Origin: Lantana camara
Taxonomy: Eukaryota; Streptophyta; Magnoliopsida; Lamiales; Verbenaceae
Assembly: GCA_037501455.1 (NCBI GenBank)
Contig: CM074864.1
Coordinates: 39,210,001-39,274,000, forward strand
Reading direction: 5' to 3'
Length of the DNA: 64,000 nucleotides
A program made the position numbers and the translations under genes. A model generated the notes under the pieces. It was not told the DNA's origin, searched no databases, and saw only the letters and a program-made list of their open reading frames with translations. Below are positions 44,598 through 55,310 of this stretch, one piece after another (position 1 is the stretch's first letter; every line of letters starts with the position of its first letter).

Positions 44598-46542
44598 TGT
44601 TAGGAATAGTGCCTTAGAAAGCCGATTGTATATCCGCTTTGTGCTTTTCCTTATTGTAATCACAGATAATCTTTGAATGAAATAACGAATTGAGGTAACA
44701 CTTCTTTATATGCTCTTGTTTGGTATGCGTTTACTTTAGCTGTGCATGAATGAGAACTCCCCTAATCCTGATGACTTTAGGACTCTACCATTTAGGTGAA
44801 ATGGTTCATGAAACGAGCCCTATATCACATAAGTCATGATTAGTAAAATACTCCAAGCCGATGAGTCCTACAGACAGTGGGAGTGTCAACCTGACTCCTC
44901 TAAGGCTTGCTTGTGGGATCACGCACTTAAGAAGGACCACCTTGTTTCATGGAGGTGCAAAGTGTATAGTTGATACGTACGTGATACATGAGGGTGCTTA
45001 CTTTAATAAGTAAGTTCACTGAGGTGCCCCGTGTGAGAACATTCCTAAATGGGAAAGGAAGTTTCTATTTCAGGAAATGGAAACTTCCAGATTAGGAAAT
45101 ATCTCACGAGTCATTGATGTGATTAATTGATCCTTAGACTTGAGGTTCCTTGTCACTTTATGAGTTAACTCTGTAGTCTTAGGTATAAGCTTTAAAGGGT
45201 GTCACCTTAGACAACTGATTCAAGGCTTATGCTGGGGCTGCACAAGTGATTCATGAAAGTGAAGGAGAATCAAGATAGGACCTACACTTGCATTTGCAAG
45301 GTGATCTCTTATTGTGTAAGTCATTCATATGCCATATGGAGTCCTTGGCCAAGGCAGTAGATCAAGACATCAAGAAAAGGGTTTCTTGGATTGAGATCAA
45401 ATGGATATGAAATGCACTTAGCTTTAAGACCGGATTATTAGGGTTCTGATTATTCCCTTGCCCTAGATCTTGGTTGAGAGATAGTAAGTAGGAGGATTGT
45501 ATCTCACATGAATCAATGACTTAAAGGTTCTGTCGAATCCGAACATTCCAATTCAGCTAGGGGTTAAACACCTGTTCCTAGACTATGGTCGTTTAATCTG
45601 TGGACTGATTAATTTATTAGTGAATTAATTAATTAGGGGAGAACCTAGAGGGTCACACACAACAACTTGGTTACATGAGTTGAGGCTTTAAAATGATTAA
45701 ACGAGTTAATCGGGCCAAGAGGGTTCCACACGTGTGAAATCACACGTGTGGCTCACGTGAGTGACACGTGTCACTGTGACACGTGTCACACACGTGTGAA
45801 TATATATATATATATATATATATATGTATTAAATAATTAAATGTGTTAATTATTTAATAGACTTTGGTTTAATTTTTGAATTAAAAAGAAAGTCTTATTT
45901 TGGAGAAAATAATCTAGTTAATTAATTACGAATTAATTAATTAGATAAAATAAGTTATTTATTTTAAATAAATAAAGTATAAAATTATCCAAAAATAGTT
46001 TGGATATTTTTAGCTCTCTTAAAAGTTGACATGAATTAGAATTCAAAGTCAAAGTTGGAAAATACTTGATGATCAAGTAATAGGAGAGAGAGGAACCAAA
46101 TCCTTGCCCAACAAGGATTAGGATCGGCGCCCCTCTCCCTTTTCCTATATATAGGGGAGCTCATGCTCCCCTTTAGAGCTAATTGGCAATTCTTTTGGTT
46201 CATGTGTTGAACACCTTCCTTTCTCCAAGATTAAATAAAACCCTAGGTTAAGCCTAAACACTAACTAGAGAACTAGCATCCTTACTAGTTAGATTGTCAT
46301 CAAGTTGGTGGACTTTCTCTAGAGGCTTCAAGTTAGAAGTTTGAAGATTCGAGCTTTACCAAGGAGAGGGGATCAAGCCGCGAGAAGAGCGTTCTTGGGT
46401 GGCTTGAAACGCTTCAAGAAAGAACAAAAGAAAAGTAAGTTTCTTTATTCCTTCGAATTTGGTTACACGATTACGAGTCCAAGATCCTTTTGTTGGGAAA
46501 ATTTTTTAAATTCCGCTGCTTTCTGATTCGTGTTTTCCAACA
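44598..46542 (+). repeat. copia-2 3' LTR
   Basis: It is a close copy of 39157-41122. Visible differences include a shorter (TA)n tract (about 45799-45825), loss of about 15 bp near 45638 (GGTCACTGCTAATTG region) and scattered substitutions. Confidence 0.95.
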
Positions 46543-46987
46543 GATTGTACACTGTCGGAGTAAAGGTTGGAGAATCGCCCTCACTCACCGGGCCACTGAT
46601 TGATTGATTGAAAATAAGTAAAGTTCTTAATCTGGTAGTTGTAATCTCGGGCGAGTTCTACGTTATTATTGAACTTATATTGTTTTCAGTTATAAAACCT
46701 TACCCGAGGTTATGGCTTACATGTTATCTGCGCTTATATATATACTATACCCCTCACTCAGTCTTTTGTAGGCTGACGCCCCACTTTTTAGATTTTGCAG
46801 GTTGTGTGCTAGGCGGGATTGGTGTCGAGTCAAGTCTGTCGTTTTGGGGTCTAGCACGTGTCCATTTCCATTTTGATGCATATGTATTATCATCTATGGT
46901 TATATAACATGTCATGTATTTTGGAGATGATAATGTATTGATATATGGACATATTATGTTTCCGCCTTATTTTAGTATGCATTGTGG
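46543..46987 (+). repeat. LTR-B, second part
   Basis: After the GATTG duplication the gypsy-type LTR continues (CCCCTCACTCAGTC, GGTGTCGAGTCAAG match the plan of gypsy-A near 30290 and 30395). It ends at the LINE target duplication AGTATGCATTGTGG (46974-46987). No credible gene; ORFs here are in LTR sequence. Confidence 0.65.
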
Positions 46988-47031
46988 GTTTTTTTTTTTT
47001 TTTTTTGCTCCAGAGGTGGCTCCAGCCACCC

Positions 47032-48180
47032 TTAAATCTTCAGCGCTTGCGGCATACTATCCCACGTACAGACCTCCTCATCCATCTTCTGGCCAAACTT
47101 GGCCAACTAATCCGCTAAGGCGTTAAAACCCCGCTTGATATGCCTGAGTCTACTCTGCCAAGGCTTGCGCATAAGGCATCGGCAGTCCTGAATAAGGAGC
47201 CCCAATGGATGATCATTAATGTCCGCATCATTGATCATGTCCACCACCACTTTAGAATCACATTCCACTTCAATTTTCATATACCGTTTGTCCCATGAGA
47301 TTCTAAGGCCTTCCCTGGGGCCCAACAGTTCTGTCATCGTAACATCATTAGTTCTGAGCTTCATGGAAAAACCCGTGAGCCAATTGCCATGCTCGTCACG
47401 CACCACTCCACCAGCTGCAGCTGTTTTGGTACCTTGGAGAAAACTGCCTTCGGTATTAAGCTTCACCCAGCCCAGGGTCGGCCTAAACCACTCCACCACA
47501 TCCAGATGGCCTTCATCAGGGTCCTTCGCCCTAGTAAAACCAGCAAGGTCAGAGATCAGCACCTTCATGTTGCTCAAAGTCATGCCAAGGGGCTCCTGTT
47601 GGTTTTGATAAACCCATTTGTTGCAGTGTTTCCATAGCCCCCATAGGTCTGCAATAAAGACATTCTTCCAATCCGCGTCAGGGACAACTTGGTTGCCACA
47701 ATCAAGCTCCCAACTCTGCAAGAACCAACTCTTAGGGCCAACATCTTGGAATTTCCTCAAATGTCTAAGGCAAATCACTTTCAGCCATAGATTCTTGGCC
47801 ACGGGACAGTCCCGAAAAATATGAATAGCGTCTTCCCTGGTAGCATGGCACCGACTGCATCGAGCATCCGTAGTTATATTCCTATCGAAACAGAGAGCAT
47901 TACACATGAAACTACGGTGGTTAAGGAGCCCAGCGAAACATTTGATCTTGTTCGGTAACCTGCTGTTCCAAATCTTGTTCCATGAATTATCCGGGTTGTG
48001 GGGGGTGGCATTCAACGCTTCATACACTGAGGCACAAGTGAACTGCCCTGAAGGAGTCCCTGACCAGCAGCGAACATCTACCCCATCGCTAGCCAAAGAT
48101 AGGGGAACGACTCTAATGTGGTGTCAAACGTCATCCGGGATCCGGGTCCCAAGGCTGTCAAACTTCCAGTCACGTTCCTC
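47032..48180 (-). pseudogene. LINE ORF2, C-terminal zinc-binding region and RNase H
   Basis: From 48180 downward on the minus strand the frame crosses a TGA at 48124-48126 (expected CGA) and continues with the zinc-binding region (WNSRLPNKIKCFAGLL, CSRCHATREDAIHIFRDCP). RNase H follows: WVKLNTEGSF, where the usual first Asp is Glu; TELLGPREGL; and VECDSKVVVDMI. A TAG at 47107-47109 breaks the last block (FNALAD then LAKFGQKMD); the frame then runs to 47032. The D-to-E change would by itself weaken RNase H. Confidence 0.88.
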
Positions 48181-48473
48181 ACTTAAAAGGTCAGCCACAG
48201 TAAGACTTTCATCCTCGGGTTGAATGGTGGACTCGATGAGGTCTCTCAAGTTACCTATGCCAAGCCAATTCTCATCCCAAAGATTAATATCCCTACCGTT
48301 ATCGATGCGCCATTTCATCTTATGGGCACTTAAAAGGTCAGCCACAGTAAGACTTTCATCCTCAGGTTGAATGGTGGACTCGATGAGGTCTCTCAAGTTA
48401 CCTATGCCAAGCCAATTCTCATCCCAAGATTAATATCCCTACCGTTATCGACGGGCCATTTCATCTTATGGGA
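48181..48473 (-). repeat. 147-bp direct tandem duplication in LINE ORF2
   Basis: 48181-48327 and 48328-48473 are nearly identical. The unit is 49 codons, so the duplication itself keeps frame, but the copy at 48328-48473 lacks one A (CATCCCAAGATT against CATCCCAAAGATT), which causes a frameshift. The encoded block is DNGRDINLWDENWLGIGN-like and is normally present once. Confidence 0.9.
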
Positions 48474-51227
48474 GACCACTTTCAAGCTACGAACCACACC
48501 CGTCCATAGGGTCGAAGTAGCAGGCTTGGGGCTGGTGCTCAGAATGTTATCACCACCCAAGTACTTGGCCTCAAACATCTTAACCCACGTTTTATCCTTC
48601 TGTCGAAGAACCGACCATCTAACCTTCACAAGCATGCTGATATTGGTTTTACGAACCTCTTTAATCCCAAGACCCCCATCCTTCTTCCTGCGAATGACTT
48701 TCTCCCAACCTACAAGGTGGGTCTTCTTCCTTTCCGGGTCAGAAGACCAAAGGAAGTTCCTATTCAACTGATCCAACTTGTTACAGAATTTCATCGGGAA
48801 CCAACTCGTGTGCATCTGATAAACTGGGATAGCGGAAGTAACCGATTGGATAAGCATCAATCATCCCGCTAGATTCCGTGTTCTCGCTTTCCATACAGAT
48901 AAGCATTTTTGAACCTTTTCCAGCACTTCCGAGAAAACAGCATCAGAGCATTTACCATTACCAAGGTTCACTCCGAGGTATTTACCAATGGCATCGGTTT
49001 CGGTAATACTAAGTTGTTCTATAATCGGCCCTTTCCTAATGGGCGTTGTACACGGCGCGAACCAGACTTTAGATTTGTTGGGGCTGATCTTAAGTCCCGA
49101 AGCTCCACAAAACTTGTCAAGTATGCTCCTGATAATGTTGGCATTCGCCGATGAGGCTTCTGCCAACAACACGATGTCATCCGCGAACATTAAATGACTG
49201 ATTTTCGGCCCATTTCTGCAACTGGTTACGGGCTTCCAGTTTTTTACCATGATGGCTTCCTCAATCATATAACCCAGGCACTCCATACACAGAACGAAGA
49301 GGTAAGGGGATAAGGGATCCCCTTGACGAATACCGCAGGTGGGCGTGATGGCTTCGATGGGATCCCTATTCCAAAGAATTTGAGGTTTGATCCCTTGGAC
49401 ACTTCCCATGATCACCTTGATGATACCTGTTGGAAACTGGAAGAATTCGAGAGTCTCACGAAGAAACTCCCAGCTTATTTTCTCATAAGCTTTTTCGAGG
49501 TCCAGCTTCAGCAGCATGCTTCCCTTTTTGCTTTTCGAGTTGTACATCGTGTGGATGAGCTCCTTCAGAATAAAAGTATTATCGTGGGTAGTCCTTCCGG
49601 GAATGAAAGAGCTTTGGACCGGACCCAGAATCTCTGAGATGAAACCTTTAATACGGCGAACCAATAGTTTAGTCAAGATTTTGAGAGAGACGTTCAAAAG
49701 AGCTATTGGCCGAAATTCGGCGGCATCCTTAGGGTTGTCCGTCTTAGGGATCAGGCAGATGAAAGCGGCTCCCATGTCATCCGAGATACGTTGATTTTCC
49801 ATGCACTTCCGAATATGCGAGAAGACCGACTCGCCCACCTCCTCCCAATAGTGTTGATAAAAGAAAGCCTGTAAGCCGTCCGGGACAGGGGCTTTATAAG
49901 GTTGCATAGAGCGAACCACCTCCCAGATTTGCTCCTTGGTGACCGGTCTTTCAAGCCTAACCACCTCTTCACGCGGGATGGAACGCTGGAAAGGGCTAAG
50001 TTCCAGCCACGTGGAAGTAGAATTCGACGCAGGGGCAAACAGCTTGACGAAGAAATCTCTCACATGAAGTTTGAGAGTTTCCGGGTCGGAGCACCACTGA
50101 TCGTCAATCAAAAGAGTGTCAATCTTGTTCCTCCTACGCCTGGTAAGAGTGGACATGTGGAAGAACTTAGTATTCTTGTCTCCTAGCTTGAGCCAATTGA
50201 TTCTGGATTTCTGAAACTCCTCTTGGCTTAACACCGTATTATACTCATCAATTAATTCTAGTTCTAGCCGACGCAACTCCTCATTGTGCCGATTGAAAGG
50301 GATTCTTTGAATGTCGTTGATGCGTGCTTTCAAAAGTCTTTTCCTACAAAAGATATTCCCAAAGTTGCTACTGTTCCATGCAATCAAACCATCCCGCACC
50401 GCCTTGCAAAACGTGGGAAAGTCAGTCCCCTCTCGCCAGGAATGTTCAACCACACCCCGACACTCCTCATGCTCTGCCCAAGCCTCTATCAAGCGAAAAG
50501 ACTTTGCCCTCCGGTCCGGTTTCCCACCTTCCGTGTCCGAGAGGATAGGATGATGGTCGGAGTGAGTTTTGGGGAGCACTCTCGTGACACTATTCAGAAA
50601 AAGATCAATCCAAGAAGTGGACGCAAGGACACGGTCCAGCTTCTCGCACACCTTGTGCCCCCCCAAAACAGTCCCGGACTAAGTGTAGAAGGGACCTTTA
50701 GCCTCGATATCAACAAGATCACAGCTCTTGATGTTATCCAAGAATTTCATGTATTTGTTCCAAGAGACATCGTTCCTCCCACTTTTTTCGCTGGGGCCCC
50801 GAATATCATTGAAGTCCACAGTGAGGAGCCAGGGAAGATTTGTAGAAGTTCGAATATTCCAGAGGTCGCGCCAAAGATCATCACATTTTCGGGAGGACGG
50901 GCTACCATAAAGCCCGGTGTAACACCAATTTGCCCCCATCCACAGGCCAATTCTGGCATGTATGAGTTGGGAGGTAACTTCAAGAATTTCAACACGGATG
51001 TTCTTCGCGTTCCAGAGCATCCAGATCCTTCCTTCGCGTCCTTGAATCGGAGCACGAACCACATTGGTGAAACCTAAACCTCTAGAAACCTCTTTTGCTC
51101 GTATTTTCGACACCCTAGTCTCAAGCAAGAAAACAATGTCTGGGGTATACTCCCTGATAAGTTCCTGAAGATTACGTCTGAAAAGCACGTTACCCTTGCC
51201 ATTACAATTCCATGAAAAGACCTTCAT
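48474..51227 (-). pseudogene. LINE ORF2, endonuclease and reverse transcriptase
   Basis: The start at 51227 (MKVFSWNCNGKGN) is the usual ORF2 opening. Endonuclease motifs are FSWNCNG, FLLETRVSK, VDFNDI (usually GDFN) and SDHHPI. A TAG at 50679-50681 stands for an expected Trp inside it. RT motifs are FRPIALLNVSLKILTK, SSFIPGRTTHDN, LKLDLEKAYEKISWEF, GIRQGDPLSPYLF and FADDIVLLAEAS. A TGA at 48861-48863, expected CGA (Arg), follows the RT core. The segment then reaches the tandem duplication. Confidence 0.92.
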
Positions 51228-51856
51228 CAGAGACATCGTAAAGTTATCCGTTGTAATCGGATTAACAATCGGGCAGTTTGCCAAACCTTGAATCACTTGC
51301 GTGACTAGTGCTCTTATCCATTGGCTGTGACGTTGTGTCTCGCTCTGGGGTAGTTCGATGTCCATCCGACCATCCCATCCCTGTTTTGCTAATGGGATTA
51401 GATTCATCTGCATTTCCACTTGGGAATAGTTCTGGTGTGTGTACATGAGATATCCAAATAGCCGGTTCATGCCGAATAAAGCCTGCATCTCCGTGTCTGT
51501 AAACCAACTCTGTGTGAGTTCTATCTCGTCTAAGTTGCCTTTGCCATCCCTAGCATGATTTGTGATATCCCCAAGGATTGTCTGTTCCGGAACAGGAGGA
51601 AACGAAATACTCAATTTGGTAGACCAATTGTCTGGGGTTGCAGAGTTCTTCTTTCTTGTCTCTCCCACTCTAGGCCCTAACTTCCCTGGACCAGCCCTAC
51701 GTGATTTCTGGTTTGATTTCTTGAAACGTTGTCTAATTGTCTCACTCTCTCCCCTATGTGGGAGACTTTCCTTAGGTTTCTCTTGAGTCACAATCGGGTC
51801 AATCTCTTCCATACGGGGCTCTCCAGGGATATTGATATCCCCTTGATTTGATCTAA
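51228..51856 (-). pseudogene. LINE sequence upstream of ORF2 (ORF1 remnant)
   Basis: The 195 codons before the ORF2 start are open in the same frame, from 51812 (MEEIDPIVTQEKPK), and are basic in part (RKKNSA, KKSNQKSRRAG). This may be the C-terminal end of ORF1. No zinc knuckle is seen. It ends at the target duplication. Confidence 0.55.
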
Positions 51857-51870
51857 AGTATGCATTGTGG

Positions 51871-52023
51871 TTATTGGTTTGGGGTTAGTCCCGCCTAGCT
51901 AGTTAGTCATTTGTTTTCTTATCTCTCGTTCGCTATAGCTTAGTTCATGTATGGATTGTCCGTTTCATATGTGGATTGAGCTATAGTGCGGGGGATGTGG
52001 CACCTTGCGCTTCGGGTGCTACA
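51871..52023 (+). repeat. LTR-B, third part (LTR end)
   Basis: It resembles the last 150 bp of the gypsy-A 5' LTR (TTCATGTATGGA, TTTCATATGTGGATT, GGGGGATGTGG) and ends GGGTGCTACA, as gypsy-A ends GGGCGCTACA. No primer-binding site follows; the sequence changes directly to PMD coding sequence. Confidence 0.7.
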
Positions 52024-52611
52024 TCTATGATGAGTCCATTCCTTCTGCTAAGGAGTTGTTCGGAGAGGTCGTATGTCATCTATACCGCAGAGTTGCAGGC
52101 ATCTACTTCTGGCTTATCACAAACTCCCTATGGATTCGCATGGTGTGTTCATTTTCGATTGGGTTAATTTTTTGTTCAGAGGTTCGATCCGACATGCTGA
52201 ACCCCCATTCTGTACTGCCAAGAAGAGGACTGCCCCACCTAAGTGCACTCTTAACCCGTCCGGATGGGTCGACGCCCCTCCTCCACTTCGCAACAAGGAA
52301 CTCGCTGATCCTTTTTTGATGTTAGAGATTGAGGAGGATGATATGAAGGAGACGTACTTGGCTGCTTTCATAATGTTGGTTGTGTAAGTTTGTTCTTCCT
52401 CATTGTCGAGCTGATAAGGTCAAGGCTTCTGTTTTCAGGGTTTCGAGTATGATGGCATACGGGACATGCTTTTCCTTAGCCATACCGGTATTAGCCAGTA
52501 TCTACCGTGGACTGCGAGAGATATCCTCTTCCAAGAGCCTAAGTCAATCTACCGCGATCTTTCCGATGCACTTTCTTTATAACTGGATAGGCCACTATCT
52601 TGACACCTATT
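52024..52611 (+). pseudogene. PMD (plant mobile domain) gene, first part
   Basis: The frames encode IYDESIPSAKELFGE, RRVAGIYFWLITNSLW, HAEPPFCTAKKRTAPPK, NKELADPFLMLEIEED and YLAAFIML, then FVLPHCRADKVKASVFRV and IPVLASIYRGLREISSS. These match the plant mobile domain family, which occurs in host proteins such as MAIN/MAIL1 and in transposable elements. A frame change lies near 52130-52190 and a second near 52383 (TAA after MLVV). The N-terminus is absent: LTR-B abuts it. The last codons, HYLDTYF, are split by the solo LTR and continue at 54862. Confidence 0.82.
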
Positions 52612-53734
52612 TGTTGGGATAAATACCCTAAAAATCCAATTATATTGTAAATATTTTGGATTAATAAAACTGAAATTAAAGCAAGTTATGAGTATTTTAC
52701 AAATTTAATAATTAATGACGTGTGATGGTGTTTTTATATGAAATGTGTTTCATAGGAAAAGACTTTAGATACTAGAAATCACGTGTCATTAAAGTTCTAA
52801 TCGGTATGATAAGAAAATGTTCTTATCGAGACTATAATGTGTTATATAAGATGATTAGTCTTTCGTCATAGAGAAATGGAGTTTTCAATTATAACACGTT
52901 GATGATTTTCAATGAGATTGGAAACATCGAACTAGACCACTGAGATTGTTCATTTTATACTGCTATCTAAAATGAACAAAATCTCGGAAGCATTAGACTC
53001 TTAATCCTGGCTGTGTTTCTACTTTAGGCATGTAGTGTTAATCACTGTGATGTACTCAGAAGTGAGGTATCGGTAACGGGTGGCCAAAATACTTTGTACG
53101 TTCGGTGATTGCATTAAATGTGCTAGAGAGAAATATTGATCAAGGAATCTGTAGCCTTGCTGGAAGGTTAAAGATATCCCTGAAATAGATTTGTAAAAAA
53201 TTCAAATAAAACTTTGGCCAAAGTACTTCGTGTGTTCGCCACCGAAGTTGTATGTTGAATGTGTTTCACATACAGGGAATTTGGACTTAAGGCGAATCAA
53301 GAAATTTCAGATTTAAAGTGAAAAATAAATGATAGTAGTATTGATTTATTTTTCATGGATATCTGTACAGAGGAGTAAAATGCAAAAATTATTCTAGATC
53401 GAGAAATTCGTGAATAATTTAATTAATTTTAGAGTTCAACAATATTTATTTAGTGGAATTAAATATTGTTAAACGGTAATCAATTAATGTCATGGGATGA
53501 TAATAGATTGACCCGTTTGGAGCTAAGATTAATTAGTCCTGCAGGTCCCCCCGCAAGCCCCAGCGAAGATCAATGAGAAAATATTAAAACGAGAGAGAGA
53601 AATAATTTTTCAAAGAGCTTGAAAATAGCCAAGATATTTATTTTGAGAAAATAAATTAAATTCCAAAGAGTTGGAAATGCCCGAAATTTTAATTTGGAGA
53701 AAATAAAATTTTTCAAAAAAAAAAAAAAAAGAGG

Positions 53735-53837
53735 ATGACGTGGCGGAAGTGCTGACGTGGCAGGTGACGTGTCACGCCACGTCAGAGGGTCAGCGGCTAA
53801 GTGGCGCTGACAGGGCGCCACCGTGTGCGACACGTGG
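53735..53837. promoter_or_regulatory. ACGTG-motif cluster in the 52612 solo LTR
   Basis: TGACGTGGC occurs twice, TGACGTGTCACG and CCACGTCAG once each, and CACGTGG once, in about 100 bp. These are bZIP/ABRE-like cores. More CACGTGG/CACGTGC sites follow between 53990 and 54115. Confidence 0.5.
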
Positions 53838-54268
53838 ACGTCCAGGATTGTGCCGCGTCAGCGCATTCCAGCGGCTCAGATTCGTTTTGGAAATGGGTCA
53901 GCCAACGGGTCGGATGGTCCAAGTCAACCAGGGTCGAATCGGGTCAAAGGGGTAGGGTCGGACCTTACCTGGATAGGACCGGATCCGGACACGTGGCACA
54001 ATCCGGTGCCATGACGCGTGGAAGGCACGCGCCAGCACACAGCCGCCATGTGGCGGCGCGTGGGGGCACGTGCTGGGCTGCGGCTGGCTCGCCTCGACCT
54101 GCTCTTCCACGTGGCGGTCTCAGATTCGTCTTCTGAACTTGGGGCGCACGACTGAGCTCAAGAAAATTACGATTTTACCCTTGAAATCTTGGAGTGTACT
54201 CCAAATTGGAAAAACTTGGGCCTTACGTTCATTTTGTGAAATTGGCAAAGAGGTCCCTAATTGATGGC

Positions 54269-54276
54269 TATAAATA
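54269..54276 (+). promoter_or_regulatory. TATA-like box of the 52612 solo LTR
   Basis: TATAAATA in the context GGCTATAAATAGGCTG, downstream of the ACGTG cluster. It is a strong match to a plant TATA box. Confidence 0.55.
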
Positions 54277-54861
54277 GGCTGTTATGCCATTCATTTCAAT
54301 ATATGAATTTCAAGCTTCATTGTACTGTTCTAAAGCTGTCCGAAATTCTCTCTCTCTAAATTAGTTAATTAATCCTTAATTAAGGATTAATTAATTACTT
54401 AATTAGGTGGTTATATAATTAATATATAATCCACTTAATTAATAGAAAATAGGGATTTTCTGAAATTAAAAAAAAAGGGTTTTTTCTGAAAAATATTTTC
54501 TCAAAGTATTTAGCGAAATACTGTCGGAGCCCACACTCCAAAATCTTAATCGGGGATATTGCGGGGAAGCTCTGCCGGTTTCACGAGAAAATATCCAGTT
54601 GCTGGAAAAGTGTCGTTGATAGCCGATTTTGCAGTACGGTAATACCGTTGTGCTGCCCAAATTATTATTTGCATATTATGATTATATGCTAGATGATTTA
54701 AAATTATGTTATCGATGCTTATATATATTAGAGTTATGCTGCCCGATTTATTCCGCTGCTTTATTAAAATATTTTGGAAATATTTTGATAACGAGGTTAT
54801 GGCGAAATTTTTTAAATATTCCGCTGTGCCGTCACTCTGATTCTGGCCCGCCACACCAACA

Positions 54862-55310
54862 CTATTTTCCCCCTATACAGGAACCGGGCAGTGCTAAGAT
54901 GGAAACATACTCAGGAGAAACTATGGCTAAATTTTTTGACCTTGAAAGAGCACGTGAGTTATTCTTGAAGATTAGTCCATCCCCACTTCAAAATTTACGG
55001 ATACGTGATCGGGCTCTGGTTATAGATGATTCAACCACCTTCGGCGCCTTCAAGGATATCATTTTAGCTATCAGGTCTGGCTACTTGACTTTCCAAAGAG
55101 GGCCAGACTACATTGTCGAAGCTTACAGCCCCCATCGCTTCAGCCGACAATTTGGTTTCTGTCAGGACATTCCGGGTGTGCTGAAGAAAGAGATCCTCTC
55201 CTGTGAGTTAAACCAGTTGGTTCGCTTTTGGAGATCTTCTACTTTGCTTGAGACAAACTCCAAATTCACTATTCCGGGCGATTCATCTTAATCTTGATTG
55301 GTCACTAAGG
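54862..55310 (+). pseudogene. PMD gene, second part (end of the mobile domain)
   Basis: The frame resumes with FPPIQEPGSAKMETYSG and runs to RDRALVIDDSTTFGAF, VEAYSPHRFSRQFGFCQDIP and FWRSSTLLETNSKFTIPG. The block around HRFSRQFGFCQD is typical of the C-terminal half of PMD proteins. A TAA at 55289-55291 and a further shift before AYAGWWAKC (about 55312) show at least two frame changes in a short interval. Confidence 0.82.

Larger units (their letters stand above)
39157..46542 (+). mobile_element. copia-2: rearranged Angela-like copia with an inverted LTR insert
   Basis: 5' LTR 39157-41122 and 3' LTR 44598-46542 are in direct orientation, and the duplication GATTG is at 39152-39156 and 46543-46547. 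The family is that of copia-1. Between primer-binding site and pol, the rest of the leader, Gag, protease and most of integrase are gone. In their place lies an inverted partial LTR (41414-42632). Pol resumes in the integrase C-terminal region and runs through RT and RNase H to the polypurine tract. The element therefore has priming and promoter signals but no Gag, protease or integrase core. Confidence 0.93.
46988..51856 (-). mobile_element. L1-type LINE, 5'-truncated
   Basis: A minus-strand element with an 18-nt T run at 46989-47006 (its poly(A) tail) and a 14-bp duplication AGTATGCATTGTGG at 46974-46987 and 51857-51870. ORF2 domain order is endonuclease, RT, zinc-binding region and RNase H, as in plant L1. 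The 5' end begins inside sequence upstream of ORF2, so most of ORF1 is missing. Insertion is into LTR-B. Several nonsense codons, one frameshift and an internal duplication disable it. Confidence 0.95.
52612..54861 (+). mobile_element. Solo LTR inserted in the PMD gene
   Basis: A 2250-bp segment begins TGTTGGGATAAATACCC and ends CCACACCAACA, with the duplication CTATT at 52607-52611 and 54862-54866. Removing it and one CTATT restores the PMD frame exactly. It has no gag-pol, primer-binding site or polypurine tract, so it is a solo LTR of an unnamed family. A TATA-like box is at 54269-54276. It contains a run of TGACGTGG-type motifs (53735-53837) and palindromic TTAATTAA tracts near 54360-54400. 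ORFs at 53740-54136 are in this GC-rich part and are not credible genes. Confidence 0.87.

Noticed and set aside
39279..46526. ORFs in the copia-2 LTRs (123, 61 and 61 aa)
   Set aside because: They recur as copies in both LTRs, have no known product, and one covers the TATA-downstream region.
50286..51077. 263-aa plus-strand ORF
   Set aside because: It is antisense to the LINE endonuclease and RT, which explain the sequence fully.
53740..54136. Four overlapping ORFs in the GC-rich part of the 52612 solo LTR
   Set aside because: Composition-driven open frames inside a well-bounded LTR, with no recognisable domain.
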